Of a stretch of DNA of 64,000 bases, positions 54,511 through 63,268 are shown in pieces (position 1 is the first letter of the stretch; each line of letters begins with the position of its first letter). Origin of the DNA: Olsenella sp. An270 (GTDB lineage Bacteria > Actinomycetota > Coriobacteriia > Coriobacteriales > Atopobiaceae). The position numbers and the translations under genes were made by a program. The stretch lies in assembly GCF_002159735.1 (NCBI RefSeq), contig NZ_NFJF01000002.1, positions 124,001 to 188,000 on the forward strand, written 5' to 3'. Under the pieces are notes generated by a model. It did no database searches and was not told the origin of the DNA. It saw only the letters and a program-made list of their open reading frames with translations.

Positions 54511-55245
54511 CTACGCCCGCTCGGATACGTAGGGGCCGTAGGAGACAAACAGCGGCATATCGGGGTTGGGCAACGATTCGGGGTTTGATGACGAGGAGAC
54601 GATAAGCATAGACTCGGTTTCCTGACCCTTGAACGTGTCCGGGTAGGTGAAGTTGCCGACTATGCGGCCCGTCTCGAAGGGATCGCCGACGTAGGAGTCG
54701 GTGAACGCGGGCAGCCCGACCGCGTCGCCCACGCTCCGGGCGATCGTCTCGTACTCGGAGGAGTCAGCCTCGGGGAGGTAGAACCCAATGACGACGCCCG
54801 TGGGGACGGTGCTCGGGTCGATGGTCTCCAGGGAGCACTCGGTCTCTCCCTCCAGGAGCGCGGGGTTCTCGTAGGTGAAGGAGACCCAGACCGTCTCGTC
54901 CGATCCTTCGACGGGGTTGCTCTCGGGCGCACCCTCGAAGTAGCTGAAGTAAAACGTGATGTCGCCGAGCGCGTCTGTGTCCTCGTAGGAGTCCTCGTTC
55001 GTGAGCTCGAAGCCCAGCAGTTCGAGGTCGCTTACGATCTCTGACGTCGGGCGGTCATAGAAGGCGGCCTCCTGCCAGTTGGTCATGGCGGGCTCCGGCT
55101 CCGGCTCCGGCTCCGGCTCGGTCTGCTCGACGGCGGCCTCGTCCTGCGTCGCGTCGGTCGCGTCGGTGGCCGGCGCCTGGCCGCAGCCCACGAGCAGCGC
55201 CGTCGAGAGGACGAGCGCCGCCACTACTGTCTTTGTGAATCTCAT
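54511..55245 (-). CDS. Hypothetical lipoprotein
   Basis: A 244-residue protein with a signal peptide and lipobox (ALVLSTALLVGC), an Ala/Thr/Asp linker and a PEPEPEPEP run, then an acidic beta-rich domain (DLELLGFELTNEDSYEDTDALGDITFYFSYFEG...) without a recognised family. It should be anchored on the outer face of the membrane. Single-gene unit; ATG 55245 follows GGAGG. Confidence 0.8.
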   Translation of the reverse strand: MRFTKTVVAALVLSTALLVGCGQAPATDATDATQDEAAVEQTEPEPEPEPEPAMTNWQEAAFYDRPTSEIVSDLELLGFELTNEDSYEDTDALGDITFYFSYFEGAPESNPVEGSDETVWVSFTYENPALLEGETECSLETIDPSTVPTGVVIGFYLPEADSSEYETIARSVGDAVGLPAFTDSYVGDPFETGRIVGNFTYPDTFKGQETESMLIVSSSSNPESLPNPDMPLFVSYGPYVSERA

Positions 55246-55479
55246 GGCTCCTCCGTTCTTATCGTCCGCATGGGCGGATGTTCCGTAAGGCTGATGCTAT
55301 CAGCGCTGATGTTTGAGACCCAAGCTGTCAGTTACCTGAAACAATGGGTCCGATGAGCGGGTGCAAACCATCTCTTAACGGTGCGTCAAATCCGGAAAAC
55401 GCAGGTGAGCACATTTATGGAGCCTCTGCGTAGGAGAGATAATGACTTTGTCAACCCTCTTTCCACGAACGGTCGAAAT

Positions 55480-55495
55480 GGGTATAACGAACGTG
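55480..55495 (+). promoter_or_regulatory. Promoter word GGGTATAACGAACGTG, copy 2
   Basis: Identical to the 16-mer at 47538, here 23 bp before a small gene. The space 55246-55479 shows a short direct repeat of GCTGATG near 55290 and nothing else identifiable. Confidence 0.55.
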
Positions 55496-55518
55496 TCAAA
55501 CTCGAAAGGAGGGAAGGC

Positions 55519-55743
55519 ATGACCAAGATCAAGGACATGAGCAAGCGCCAGCGCAAGGTGCTCGACGCCTGCCACAACGGCTGGTTCATGAGCGGCGAGT
55601 ATCGCGCGCTGATGGACGGCCACGAGCGTCGCTTCTGGGCCGACAGCCCGAGGCTTCTGTTCAATGACGTTGACGAGTGGTTCTCCTCCCACGAGCAGAA
55701 CCACGCGGACTCGCCGCTGCTCGTCAAGTATGTGGCGGCGTAA
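55519..55743 (+). CDS. Hypothetical small protein
   Basis: A 74-residue soluble, charged protein (IKDMSKRQRKVLDACHNGWFMSGEYRALMDGHERRFWADSPRLLFNDVDEWFSSHE) of no recognised family. A good ribosome site (AAAGGAGGGAAGG), its own promoter word and a strong terminator support it as a real gene. The helical, Trp-rich content gives no functional clue. Confidence 0.72.
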   Translation: MTKIKDMSKRQRKVLDACHNGWFMSGEYRALMDGHERRFWADSPRLLFNDVDEWFSSHEQNHADSPLLVKYVAA

Positions 55744-55768
55744 GCGTCATCACATCCCAAACGGGAGG

Positions 55769-55792
55769 AGGAGCCTGCGGGCTCCTTTTTCT
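55769..55792 (+). terminator. Terminator after the small gene
   Basis: AGGAGCC and GGCTCCT pair around TGCG, followed by TTTTTCTTT. Confidence 0.85.
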
Positions 55793-55805
55793 TTGACTAG
55801 AACGT

Positions 55806-55872
55806 CCGACCATGCACACCTACCCAAAATCGACCCCGTGGGGCGTCAAATGGGGTAGGTATGTATGGTCGG
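55806..55872. repeat. Palindromic element, CCGACCATACACACC family, copy 2
   Basis: CCGACCATGCACACCTACC is mirrored by GGTAGGTATGTATGGTCGG, with a GGGGCG-containing centre as in copy 1 (15821). Its right arm encodes the last eight residues and stop of the M20 peptidase. Confidence 0.88.
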
Positions 55873-57027
55873 CTCATTTGCATGCTCCAGCATGAGGGCC
55901 AGGATGACCGCGAGCCCCCTCCGCAGGCTGTCCTTCTCGATCCACTCCTCGCGCGTGTGGAGCAGGTCGCCCTCGACGGTGCCCACGGTGTGCGCGGGGA
56001 TGCCCAGCGAGAGCGGGATGTTCGCGTCGGTCGAGGACTCCTGGTGGTGGATCTGGTCCACGCCGCCGAGCTCGCGCAGGATCTCGTCGGTGCGGGAGAC
56101 GAGCGCGGCCTGCCCCTCGGGCACGTGCTCCCCGGAGGCGGGGCGCCGCCCGATGAGCTGCACGTCGATGCGGGTGTTCTCCTTGAGGTGCTCCTCCACG
56201 AGCACCACGAACTTGCCGTACATCTCCTCGAGACACTCCTCGGAGGCCGAGCGGTACTCCACGAGTACGCTCGCGTCCTCGGCGATGGAGTTCACCGTGG
56301 TGCCGCCCACGAACCGCCCCACGTTGATCGTGGTCTTGGCGCGCGTGGGCAGCTCGAGCGCGTAGAGGTCCTCGATGAAGCTGCAGAGCGCCTCGATCGC
56401 GTTGTCGCGCCCGAAGTTCTCCCAGGAGTGGCCGCCCTCAGTGTGGCACTTCACGCGCCAGCGATGGCTGCCCACGGCGGAGACCACGTGCATGCCGAGG
56501 TAGAGGTCAAAGCTCGTGAACTCGCGCACCTGTCCGTCGTAGTGGCGGAAGAGCTCGCGCGTGCCGGCCAGGTTGCCGAGGCCCTCCTCGCAGGAGTTGG
56601 CCACCACGAGCAGGCGCCGGTCGAGCGGAACCTTGTGGCGCAGCAGGTAGCGCGCGGCGAGGAGCAGCCCCACGAGGTTGGCCGTGTCGTCGCCCACGCC
56701 CGGCGCCAGAAGGCGCGTCGCGCTCTCGGCGAGCGGCAGCGGCTCGGTGTCGGGGAAGACCACGTCGGTGTGGGCGGCAAAGACCGCGATCCCGTCATCG
56801 CCGCCCGTGGGGCCGGGCAGGCTCAAGATCACGTTCTTGGCGTCGTCGACGCGCACGGCCCCCACGGGCGCACCCTGGGCGAGCAGCCAGTCGCGGATGA
56901 ACTCCGCGCGCCGCTCCTCGTGGCCGGACGGCGCGGGGATCTGCGCGAGCGTGCGCAGGAGCTCGAGCTCCTCCTCGTAGCACTCCTCGGCGTATGCCTC
57001 TGCGACGCGCCTGGTCTTCTCGTCCAC
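55846..57027 (-). CDS. M20-family metallopeptidase (peptidase T-like)
   Basis: A 393-residue metallopeptidase with the M20 metal and catalytic sites: FAAHTDVVFPD, GVGDDTANLVGLL, SCEEGLGNLAG, then a dimerisation domain and a C-terminal HHQESSTDANIPLSLGIPAHTVG. It probably trims peptides or acylated amino acids in the cytoplasm. The GTG at 57027 follows GGGAGGAG. The C-terminus PTIHTYPI and the TGA are encoded inside the repeat at 55806, so the native end has been replaced. Confidence 0.87.
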   Translation of the reverse strand: MDEKTRRVAEAYAEECYEEELELLRTLAQIPAPSGHEERRAEFIRDWLLAQGAPVGAVRVDDAKNVILSLPGPTGGDDGIAVFAAHTDVVFPDTEPLPLAESATRLLAPGVGDDTANLVGLLLAARYLLRHKVPLDRRLLVVANSCEEGLGNLAGTRELFRHYDGQVREFTSFDLYLGMHVVSAVGSHRWRVKCHTEGGHSWENFGRDNAIEALCSFIEDLYALELPTRAKTTINVGRFVGGTTVNSIAEDASVLVEYRSASEECLEEMYGKFVVLVEEHLKENTRIDVQLIGRRPASGEHVPEGQAALVSRTDEILRELGGVDQIHHQESSTDANIPLSLGIPAHTVGTVEGDLLHTREEWIEKDSLRRGLAVILALMLEHANEPTIHTYPI

Positions 57028-57119
57028 CGCTCCTCCCTTCAGCCTTGCTCTAGGTTAGCGTAGGACGTTGCTGCGGCGCACGCGTTTCCGATGTTCGGGC
57101 CGCAGGGGAGCCCCAGTGG

Positions 57120-57197
57120 ATTAACGCACAAAATCAAGCACAACAATCTATATCCGCAGGTGGAAATAACGCACATGTACGATTTTGTGCGTTATTT
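57120..57197. repeat. AAATAACGCAC element, copy 2
   Basis: AACGCAC cores at 57123 and 57168 and inverted GTGCGTT at 57187, at the same 45- and 19-bp spacings as the copy at 40628. The centre is also conserved (TAT-TCC-CAG-TGG). It lies between the divergent peptidase and lysine-biosynthesis genes, in a 494-bp space. Confidence 0.88.
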
Positions 57198-57261
57198 GGG
57201 GTGGCGTCCCGGGCGGGCGAGAAGAACGCGCCGCCGCGATGTTTCAGGTTTGTTTTTCGCC

Positions 57262-57290
57262 TTGTGGGCCGTGCAGGGCGGTGCTAGGCT
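57262..57290 (+). promoter_or_regulatory. Promoter of the lysine operon
   Basis: -35 TTGTGG and -10 TAGGCT (57285-57290) are separated by 17 bp. The predicted start, about 57297, coincides with the 5' end of the riboswitch aptamer. Confidence 0.55.
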
Positions 57291-57299
57291 ACCCACATC

Positions 57300-57459
57300 G
57301 ATAGAGGAGCGGACACGAAGGGTCCCGGGGGAGCCGGCGGGCGCAGATCCCGGGGCGAGGCGAGGTCCGCCGAACTGCCGAGCCGGGCGCGGCGAGGTGG
57401 TGGGCTCGCGGGAAAGACCCGCGGGACTGTCTGCGAGAAGAGCTCGCAGGGGCGCTATC
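57300..57459 (+). ncRNA. Lysine riboswitch (L box)
   Basis: The closing stem GATAGAGG (57300) pairs with the GCGCTATC end (57459), as in the lysC L box. Conserved internal blocks are present: GGTCCGCCGAAC (compare GTCGCCGAAG) and ACTGTCTGCGAGA before GGGGCGCTATC. Downstream CTCGGG/CCCGAG (about 57483/57502) lies just before the GAGAGG ribosome site of lysA and no T run is seen. Control is therefore probably at translation: lysine binding would hide the ribosome site. Confidence 0.85.
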
Positions 57460-57521
57460 CTTTGCCGCGGACGAACGCTCCGCTCGGGGGTCGCGAACCT
57501 GCCCGAGAGGCGAGAGGTGCC

Positions 57522-58769
57522 ATGGTAAAGCGGCCGTTTGTCACAAAGGACCAGCTCGAAGCCATAGCGGACGTGTATCCCACGCCCTTCTACCTCTATG
57601 ACGAGGCGGAGATCCGCCGTCGCGCGGCGGAGCTCTCCGCCGCCTTCGCATGGAACCCCGGCTTCAAGGAGTACTTTGCCGTCAAGGCCACGCCCAACCC
57701 CGCGATCCTTCGGATCCTCGCGGAGTGCGGCTGCGGCTGCGACTGCGCCACGGGCGTCGAGCTTTTGCTCGCGGACCGTGCGGGCGTGACCGGCCGCGAC
57801 ATCATGCTCTCGTCCAACGACACGCCCGACGAGGACTTCCGCGCCGCCGACGAGCGCGGCGCGATCATCAACCTGGACGGGCCGGACATGGTGGCCTGCC
57901 TCCGGCGCGCCCTCGGCGGCCGCGTTCCGCGCACGGTGTGCTGCCGCGTGAACCCGGGCGGGACCTTCGAGAGCGCGAACGGCATCATCGGCTTGCCGGC
58001 CGACTCCAAGTTTGGCATGACGCCGGCGCAGCTCGAGCAGGCGTTCCGCGAGCTCGCCGCCCTAGGCGTGGAGGAGTTTGGCATCCACGCGTTTCTCGCC
58101 AGCAACACGCAGGTGAACGACTACTACCCGCGTCTCGCGCGACAGCTCTTCGAGATGGCCGCCGACCTCTCGGCGCGCCTGGGCGTGCACGTTGGCTTCG
58201 TTGACCTCTCCGGTGGCATCGGTGTGGCCTACCACCCGGACGACACCCCCTGTGACCTCGCCGTCATTGGCGAGGGCGTGCGCCAGGCGTACGAGGACGT
58301 GCTCGTCCCCGCGGGCATGGACGACGTCGCGGTCTTCTCGGAGCTCGGGCGCTGGATGCTCGCGCCGGCCGGCGCGCTCGTGACCCGCGTCATCCACGAG
58401 AAGCGCACCTACCGCGACTACCTGGGCGTGGACGCCTGCGCGGCCAACCTCATGCGTCCGGCCATCTACGACGCCTACCACCACGTCACCGTGATGGGCG
58501 CCGAGGACGCGCCGGCCACGCGCCGCTACAACGTGGTCGGCCGGCTCTGCGAGAACAACGACCAGTTCGCCCGCGACCGCCTCATGCCCGAGTGTCACGT
58601 TGGCGACCTGCTGTTTATTCACGACGCGGGCGCCCACGGTCACTCCATGGGCTACAACTACAACGGCGCGCTGCGCTCCGCGGAGCTGCTGCTGCGCTGC
58701 GACGGATCGGTCGAGCTCATCCGCCGGGCCGAGACGCCCGCCGACTACCTGGCAACGCTGGACGTGTGA
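57522..58769 (+). CDS. lysA: Diaminopimelate decarboxylase
   Basis: A 415-residue PLP enzyme of fold type III that makes lysine from meso-diaminopimelate. The PLP lysine is Lys55 in YFAVKATPNP. Substrate and phosphate sites include VDLSGGIGVAYHPDD and GYNYNGALR, with the catalytic Cys in LCENNDQFARDR. It is the first gene after the lysine riboswitch, ahead of the dap genes. ATG 57522 follows GCGAGAGG. Confidence 0.94.
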   Translation: MVKRPFVTKDQLEAIADVYPTPFYLYDEAEIRRRAAELSAAFAWNPGFKEYFAVKATPNPAILRILAECGCGCDCATGVELLLADRAGVTGRDIMLSSNDTPDEDFRAADERGAIINLDGPDMVACLRRALGGRVPRTVCCRVNPGGTFESANGIIGLPADSKFGMTPAQLEQAFRELAALGVEEFGIHAFLASNTQVNDYYPRLARQLFEMAADLSARLGVHVGFVDLSGGIGVAYHPDDTPCDLAVIGEGVRQAYEDVLVPAGMDDVAVFSELGRWMLAPAGALVTRVIHEKRTYRDYLGVDACAANLMRPAIYDAYHHVTVMGAEDAPATRRYNVVGRLCENNDQFARDRLMPECHVGDLLFIHDAGAHGHSMGYNYNGALRSAELLLRCDGSVELIRRAETPADYLATLDV

Positions 58770-58803
58770 GGCACCCCTCGCACGGGAGATAAGAGAGGCA
58801 ACC

Positions 58804-59694
58804 ATGGACATGACCAACCTGACCGGCTCGATCGTCGCGCTGGTGACCCCGTTTTGCGAGGACGGCTCCGTCGACTTCCCCGCGCTCGAGCGCCTCGTCG
58901 ACTTCCATTTGGCCAACGGCACCGACGGCATCCTCGTGCTCGGGACCACCGGCGAGTCCTCGACGATGACCGACGACGAGGACTACGAGGTCGCCCGCTG
59001 CGTCATCGAGCGCGTGGCCGGTCGCGTCCCTGTGATCGGCGGCGCCGGCTCCAATGCTACCTTCGAGTCCGAGCGCAAGGCCGCCGGCCTGGTCAGGCTC
59101 GGCATCGACGGCCTGCTGCTCATCACGCCCTACTACAACAAGTCCAACGAGGAGGGCATCTACCGTCACTTCACCGCCGTCCTGGACAAGGTGGACGTGC
59201 CCTGCATCCTCTACAACATCCCCGGCCGCACCGGCTGCTCCATCAGCGAGAAGAACCTCGCGCGCCTGGCCCAGCACCCCAACGCGTGGGGCATCAAGGA
59301 GGCCTCGGGCTCCATCAGCTATGCGACCATGGCCGCCCGCTACCTCACGGACGACTTCCGCATGTTCTCCGGCAACGACGACATCGTGGTGCCGCTCATG
59401 AGCCTCGGTGCCAAGGGCGTCATCTCGGTGTGGGCCGACGTCGCGCCCGCCACGGTGCATAAGATGTGCGTCGACTACCTGTCCGGCGACGTCGAGGCTG
59501 CGCGCCGCGCCCAGCTCGAGAACCTCGACCTCATCCACGCGCTCTTCTGCGAGGTCAACCCGATCCCGGTCAAGTGCGCGCTGGCCGAGATGGGCCTCAT
59601 CGGCGAGAACTACCGCCAGCCGCTCTGGACGATCTCCGACGCCGGCCGCGAGCAGCTCGTGGCGGCCATGAGGGGGGTCGGTCTCCTTGGCTAG
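58804..59694 (+). CDS. dapA: 4-hydroxy-tetrahydrodipicolinate synthase
   Basis: A 296-residue TIM-barrel aldolase condensing pyruvate with aspartate semialdehyde. Seen: TTGES (48-52), Tyr137 in LYNIPGRTG and the Schiff-base Lys165 in GIKEASGS. It follows lysA by 34 bases and overlaps dapB by 8, so it belongs to the riboswitch-controlled operon. Confidence 0.97.
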   Translation: MDMTNLTGSIVALVTPFCEDGSVDFPALERLVDFHLANGTDGILVLGTTGESSTMTDDEDYEVARCVIERVAGRVPVIGGAGSNATFESERKAAGLVRLGIDGLLLITPYYNKSNEEGIYRHFTAVLDKVDVPCILYNIPGRTGCSISEKNLARLAQHPNAWGIKEASGSISYATMAARYLTDDFRMFSGNDDIVVPLMSLGAKGVISVWADVAPATVHKMCVDYLSGDVEAARRAQLENLDLIHALFCEVNPIPVKCALAEMGLIGENYRQPLWTISDAGREQLVAAMRGVGLLG

Positions 59695-60406
59695 CGCGAT
59701 CGTGGTCGGCGGCGCGGGCCGCATGGGTCGCCTCGTGCGCGAGGAGCTGTCCGCCCGCGGATTTGGCGTCGTGGGCTCCTACGACGTGGACAACATCGAC
59801 GAGCTGGACGAGCTCGCGCCCGCGGCGGACGTGGCGGTGGACTTCTCGGCGCCTGCGGCGCTGCCGCACGTCCTCGCCTACGCACGCCGCACGGGCGCGG
59901 CGCTGGTCTCGGGCACCACGGGCCTTGCGGCCGACCAGCTGGACGAGCTGCGTGCGCTGGGCGAGAGGAACCGTGTTATCTGGGCGTCCAACTACTCGCT
60001 CGGCGTGGCGGCCCTGCGCCGCGCGACGGCGATGGTGGCCCGTACGCTCGCCGGCTGGGACGTGGAGATCGTCGAGACCCACCACAACCAGAAGGCCGAC
60101 GCGCCGAGCGGCACTGCCAGGGCGCTCGTCGCCGCCGTCGACCCGACGGGGGAGCGCCCGGTCGTGGGCGGCCGCGAGGGCATGGTGGGCGCGCGGGTCC
60201 CCGGCGAGATCGGCGTGCACGCCGTCCGCGGCGGCACCGTTGCGGGCACGCACGAGGTCCACTTCTTCGGGCCCGACGAGGAGGTCTGCCTCACGCATCG
60301 CGCCACGAGCCGCCAGATCTTCGTCACCGGCGCCGTGGCCGCCGCGGCGCGCCTGCTCACGCGCGAGCCCGGCTTCTACGACTTTGATACCCTGATGTTT
60401 GGCTAG
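59687..60406 (+). CDS. dapB: 4-hydroxy-tetrahydrodipicolinate reductase
   Basis: A 239-residue NAD(P)H enzyme: nucleotide fold [11 protein letters not shown], catalytic [15 protein letters not shown] and a C-terminal oligomerisation part. The TTG start overlaps the dapA stop and lies behind AGGGGGG. It carries out the second step of the diaminopimelate branch. Confidence 0.95.
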   Translation: MASAIVVGGAGRMGRLVREELSARGFGVVGSYDVDNIDELDELAPAADVAVDFSAPAALPHVLAYARRTGAALVSGTTGLAADQLDELRALGERNRVIWASNYSLGVAALRRATAMVARTLAGWDVEIVETHHNQKADAPSGTARALVAAVDPTGERPVVGGREGMVGARVPGEIGVHAVRGGTVAGTHEVHFFGPDEEVCLTHRATSRQIFVTGAVAAAARLLTREPGFYDFDTLMFG

Positions 60407-60431
60407 ACCGCACGGATCGAGAGGAACGGGT

Positions 60432-61133
60432 TTGAACGCACAGGAGATCATCGACTTCATCGCCAGCGCTCCCAAGAAGACGCCGGTCAAGGTGTACGTC
60501 CGCGAGAAGTGCGGCATGAGGGTCGACTGGCCGGGGACCCACGTCTACGGCGGGCGCGACGGCAAGGTCGTCATCGGCGAGTGGTCAGCCATCGAGCCCG
60601 TCCTTCTCGCCAACGCCGACTCGATCGAGTATGCCGACGTCGAGTGCGACCGCCGCAACTCCGCGGTGCCGCTGCTGGACCTGCGCGGGGTGAACGCGCG
60701 CATCGAGCCGGGCGCGATCATCCGCGACCAGGTCGAGATCGGCGACAACGCCGTGGTCATGATGGGCGCCGTCATCAACATCGGCGCCGTGGTGGGCGAG
60801 GGCACCATGATCGACATGGGTGCCGTGCTCGGCGGGCGCGCGATCGTGGGCGCGCGCTGCCACGTGGGCGCGGGCGCCGTGCTCGCCGGCGTGGTCGAGC
60901 CCGCCAGCGCCACGCCCGTCGTCGTCGAGGACGACGTCATGATCGGCGCCAACGCCGTGGTCATCGAGGGCGTGCGCGTGGGCGCGGGCGCCGTGGTGGC
61001 GGCCGGGGCCGTCTGCGTGGAGGACGTGCCGGCGGGCGCCGTCGTGGCGGGCTGCCCGGCGCGCGTGATCAAGATGAAGGACGACAAGACCGCCGACAAG
61101 ACCGCGCTGGTCGACGCCCTGCGTTCGCTGTAG
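60432..61133 (+). CDS. dapH: Tetrahydrodipicolinate N-acetyltransferase
   Basis: A 233-residue left-handed beta-helix acyltransferase. NDRRNSA-like and [31 protein letters not shown] match Bacillus DapH closely, indicating the acetylase route, not the succinylase route. The TTG at 60432 follows GAGGAACGG. The remaining acetyl-pathway genes (aminotransferase, deacetylase, epimerase) are not in the window. Confidence 0.93.
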   Translation: MNAQEIIDFIASAPKKTPVKVYVREKCGMRVDWPGTHVYGGRDGKVVIGEWSAIEPVLLANADSIEYADVECDRRNSAVPLLDLRGVNARIEPGAIIRDQVEIGDNAVVMMGAVINIGAVVGEGTMIDMGAVLGGRAIVGARCHVGAGAVLAGVVEPASATPVVVEDDVMIGANAVVIEGVRVGAGAVVAAGAVCVEDVPAGAVVAGCPARVIKMKDDKTADKTALVDALRSL

Positions 61134-61351
61134 CGAGCCCGCGTCCTTCTCGCCCCGAGGTCCCCAGCTTGCGCTTTGTCACGTTTTTGGGGCCCGTTTC
61201 GTTACCAACAGCAAATTGGCACGCGCCGCCACTTCCCCTTGCCGACACGACGTGCCGTTCGCGGAGAAGTTAGCACGTCAACAACTCTCAAAGGGAACAC
61301 TACGCAGCGGACCGCCGGCATTCCGGCACGCATCAACCCAAGGGGGAACAC

Positions 61352-62515
61352 ATGGCAGTCAACCGCTTCGTCCTGAACAACATCTCCTATCACGGCTCCG
61401 GCGCGATCAAGGAGATCCCCGGCGAGCTCGAGCGCCGCGGCTACAAGAAGGCCTTCGTCTGCTCCGACCCCGACCTCGTGAAGTTTGGCGTCGTCGCCAA
61501 GGTGACCGACCTGCTCGACGAGGCCGGCATCGCCTGGGAGCTCTACTCCGAGATCAAGCCCAACCCCACGATCAAGAACGTCCAGGACGGCGTCGAGGCG
61601 TACAAGGCCTCCGGTGCGGACTGCATCGTCACCATCGGCGGCGGCTCCTCGATGGACACCGCCAAGGGCATCGGCATCATCGTCGCCAACCCCGAGTTTG
61701 CCGACGTTGTCTCCCTCGAGGGCGTGGCCCCCACCAAGAAGCACGCCGTCTTCACCATCGCCGTGCCCACCACCGCCGGCACCGCGGCCGAGGTCACGAT
61801 CAACTACGTGATCACCGACCCCGAGAAGGTCCGCAAGTTCGTGTGCGTCGACGTCAACGACATCCCCGACGTCGCCGTGGTCGACCCCGACATGATGGCC
61901 TCCATGCCCGCCGGCCTCACCGCCGCCACCGGCATGGACGCGCTCACGCACGCGATCGAGGGCTACACCACCCAGGGCGCCTGGGAGCTCTCCGACATGT
62001 TCCACTACAAGGCCATCCAGCTCATCTCGAAGCACCTGCGCGACGCCGTGGCCGAGGCCAAGAGCGGCGTCCCGGGCTCCGGCCGCGAGGGCATGGCGCT
62101 CGCCCAGTACATCGCCGGCATGGGCTTCTCCAACGTGGGCCTGGGCATCGACCACGCCATGGCGCACACGCTCTCCGCGCACTACGACACCCCGCACGGC
62201 GTCGCCTGCGCGATGCTGCTGCCCGTTGCGATGGAGTACAACAAGCCCGTCGTGACCAAGCGCCTCGCCGAGGTCGCCGTGGCCATGGGCGTCGACACCA
62301 CCGGCATGAGCGACGACGAGGCCGCCGACGCCGCCATCGCCGCGGTGCGCCAGCTCTCCGCCGACGTCAACATCAAGCCCACGTGCGACGGCCTGGTTGA
62401 GGAGGACCTCGACCAGCTGGCCGACGACGCCATCGCCGACGCCTGCTTCCCGGGCAACCCGCGCGAGGCCGACCACGCCGCCGTCGTGGAGCTGTTCCGC
62501 AAGGTGATGGCGTAG
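61352..62515 (+). CDS. fucO: Lactaldehyde reductase / iron-containing alcohol dehydrogenase
   Basis: A 387-residue group III alcohol dehydrogenase with high similarity to Escherichia coli FucO (SLEGVAPTKK, IPTTAGTAAEVTINYVITD, MDALTHAIEGY, AGMGFSNVGLGIDHAMAH, DTPHGVA). The Fe2+ ligands are present. It reduces L-lactaldehyde to 1,2-propanediol or acts on related aldehydes. ATG 61352 follows AGGGGG. The 218-bp upstream gap contains no other recognised feature. Confidence 0.92.
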   Translation: MAVNRFVLNNISYHGSGAIKEIPGELERRGYKKAFVCSDPDLVKFGVVAKVTDLLDEAGIAWELYSEIKPNPTIKNVQDGVEAYKASGADCIVTIGGGSSMDTAKGIGIIVANPEFADVVSLEGVAPTKKHAVFTIAVPTTAGTAAEVTINYVITDPEKVRKFVCVDVNDIPDVAVVDPDMMASMPAGLTAATGMDALTHAIEGYTTQGAWELSDMFHYKAIQLISKHLRDAVAEAKSGVPGSGREGMALAQYIAGMGFSNVGLGIDHAMAHTLSAHYDTPHGVACAMLLPVAMEYNKPVVTKRLAEVAVAMGVDTTGMSDDEAADAAIAAVRQLSADVNIKPTCDGLVEEDLDQLADDAIADACFPGNPREADHAAVVELFRKVMA

Positions 62516-62533
62516 CATCCTCGCCAACGTAAA

Positions 62534-62608
62534 GGGGCCCGGCACCTCGCACGCAAACTGCTTCGCGCGTAGCGCTCAGGAAGTTTGCTTGGCGAGGTGC
62601 CGGGCCCC
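62534..62608 (+). terminator. Large hairpin after fucO
   Basis: GGGGCCCGGCACCTCGC and GCGAGGTGCCGGGCCCC form a 17-bp stem with an inner GCAAAC/GTTTGC. No T run follows. Confidence 0.7.
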
Positions 62609-62625
62609 GCTGTCTCGGGGCTCCT

Positions 62626-62846
62626 TCTAGGAATTGACGTTCTTGTCGGCGGGGAATCTAGGAAAAAGCGGGGTTGTCCTCTGGTTGGCAGCGGGACGAG
62701 GCTTTTGTGCGTCGGAGGGCCCCTGTTTTGGTACAAGGGCGGGAAATCCTAGAAGTTCGGGCGACAAGGGCGGCGATTTTAGGAAGCGCGTAGGACAAGG
62801 CCCTCGGTTTCTAGAAGCCGTCCGGACAAGGGCGGCGATTCCCGGG
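62626..62846. repeat. 31-bp-period array of 22-bp units, locus 3
   Basis: Two direct units start at 62626 and 62657 and four inverted units at 62732, 62763, 62794 and 62825. Every step is 31 bp. The array fills the space between the convergent fucO and holin-like genes. Confidence 0.9.
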
Positions 62847-62885
62847 CGACAGGGTGCCCGCGCGGGCGAGAAGGACGACCTCCCG

Positions 62886-63248
62886 CTACTCCTCGCCCAC
62901 GGCCCCGCCGACGAGCATGCTCACGATCGAGATGATGACGGCGCCGACCAGCGCGGAGCCGAAGGACTCGATCGCGATGCCGGCGTGGAAGATGTTGCGG
63001 GAGAGGAAGCTCGCCAGCTCGAGCACCATCGCGTTGACCACCACGTAGAAGATGCCCAGCGTGCCGATCGTGAGCGGCAGCGCGAGCACCTGCATCACGG
63101 GCTTGATCGTGGCGTTGAGCAGCGCGAGCGTGAGCGCGCACATGATCGGCCCCGCCCAGGTGCCGCCCACGGCCTCGATGCCCGGGACGATCCAGATGGC
63201 CACCGCGCACGCGACGGCCGTGACGAGCCACTTGCCGAGAAACCCCAT
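62886..63248 (-). CDS. Phage-holin-family four-helix membrane protein
   Basis: A 120-residue protein with four predicted helices (GKWLVTAVACAVAIWIVPGI, MCALTLALLNATIKPVMQVLALPLTIGTLGIFYVVVNAMVLEL...). This is the pattern of the chromosomal phage holin 4 family, found in many bacteria without a phage. The function is unknown. ATG 63248 follows GGAGG. It follows the HAD gene by 20 bp. Confidence 0.82.
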   Translation of the reverse strand: MGFLGKWLVTAVACAVAIWIVPGIEAVGGTWAGPIMCALTLALLNATIKPVMQVLALPLTIGTLGIFYVVVNAMVLELASFLSRNIFHAGIAIESFGSALVGAVIISIVSMLVGGAVGEE

Positions 63249-63268
63249 GGGTCGCACCTCCCGTCCGC

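Noticed and set aside
55090-55130. GGCTCC tandem repeat as a regulatory repeat
   Set aside because: It encodes the PEPEPEPEP linker of the lipoprotein and is explained by coding.
57230-57521. T-box leader before lysA
   Set aside because: No T-box bulge sequence or terminator T run; the closing stem and internal blocks match the lysine riboswitch instead.
62886-63248. Prophage, suggested by a holin-family protein
   Set aside because: No other phage gene is near; this holin family is common as a chromosomal gene of unknown role.
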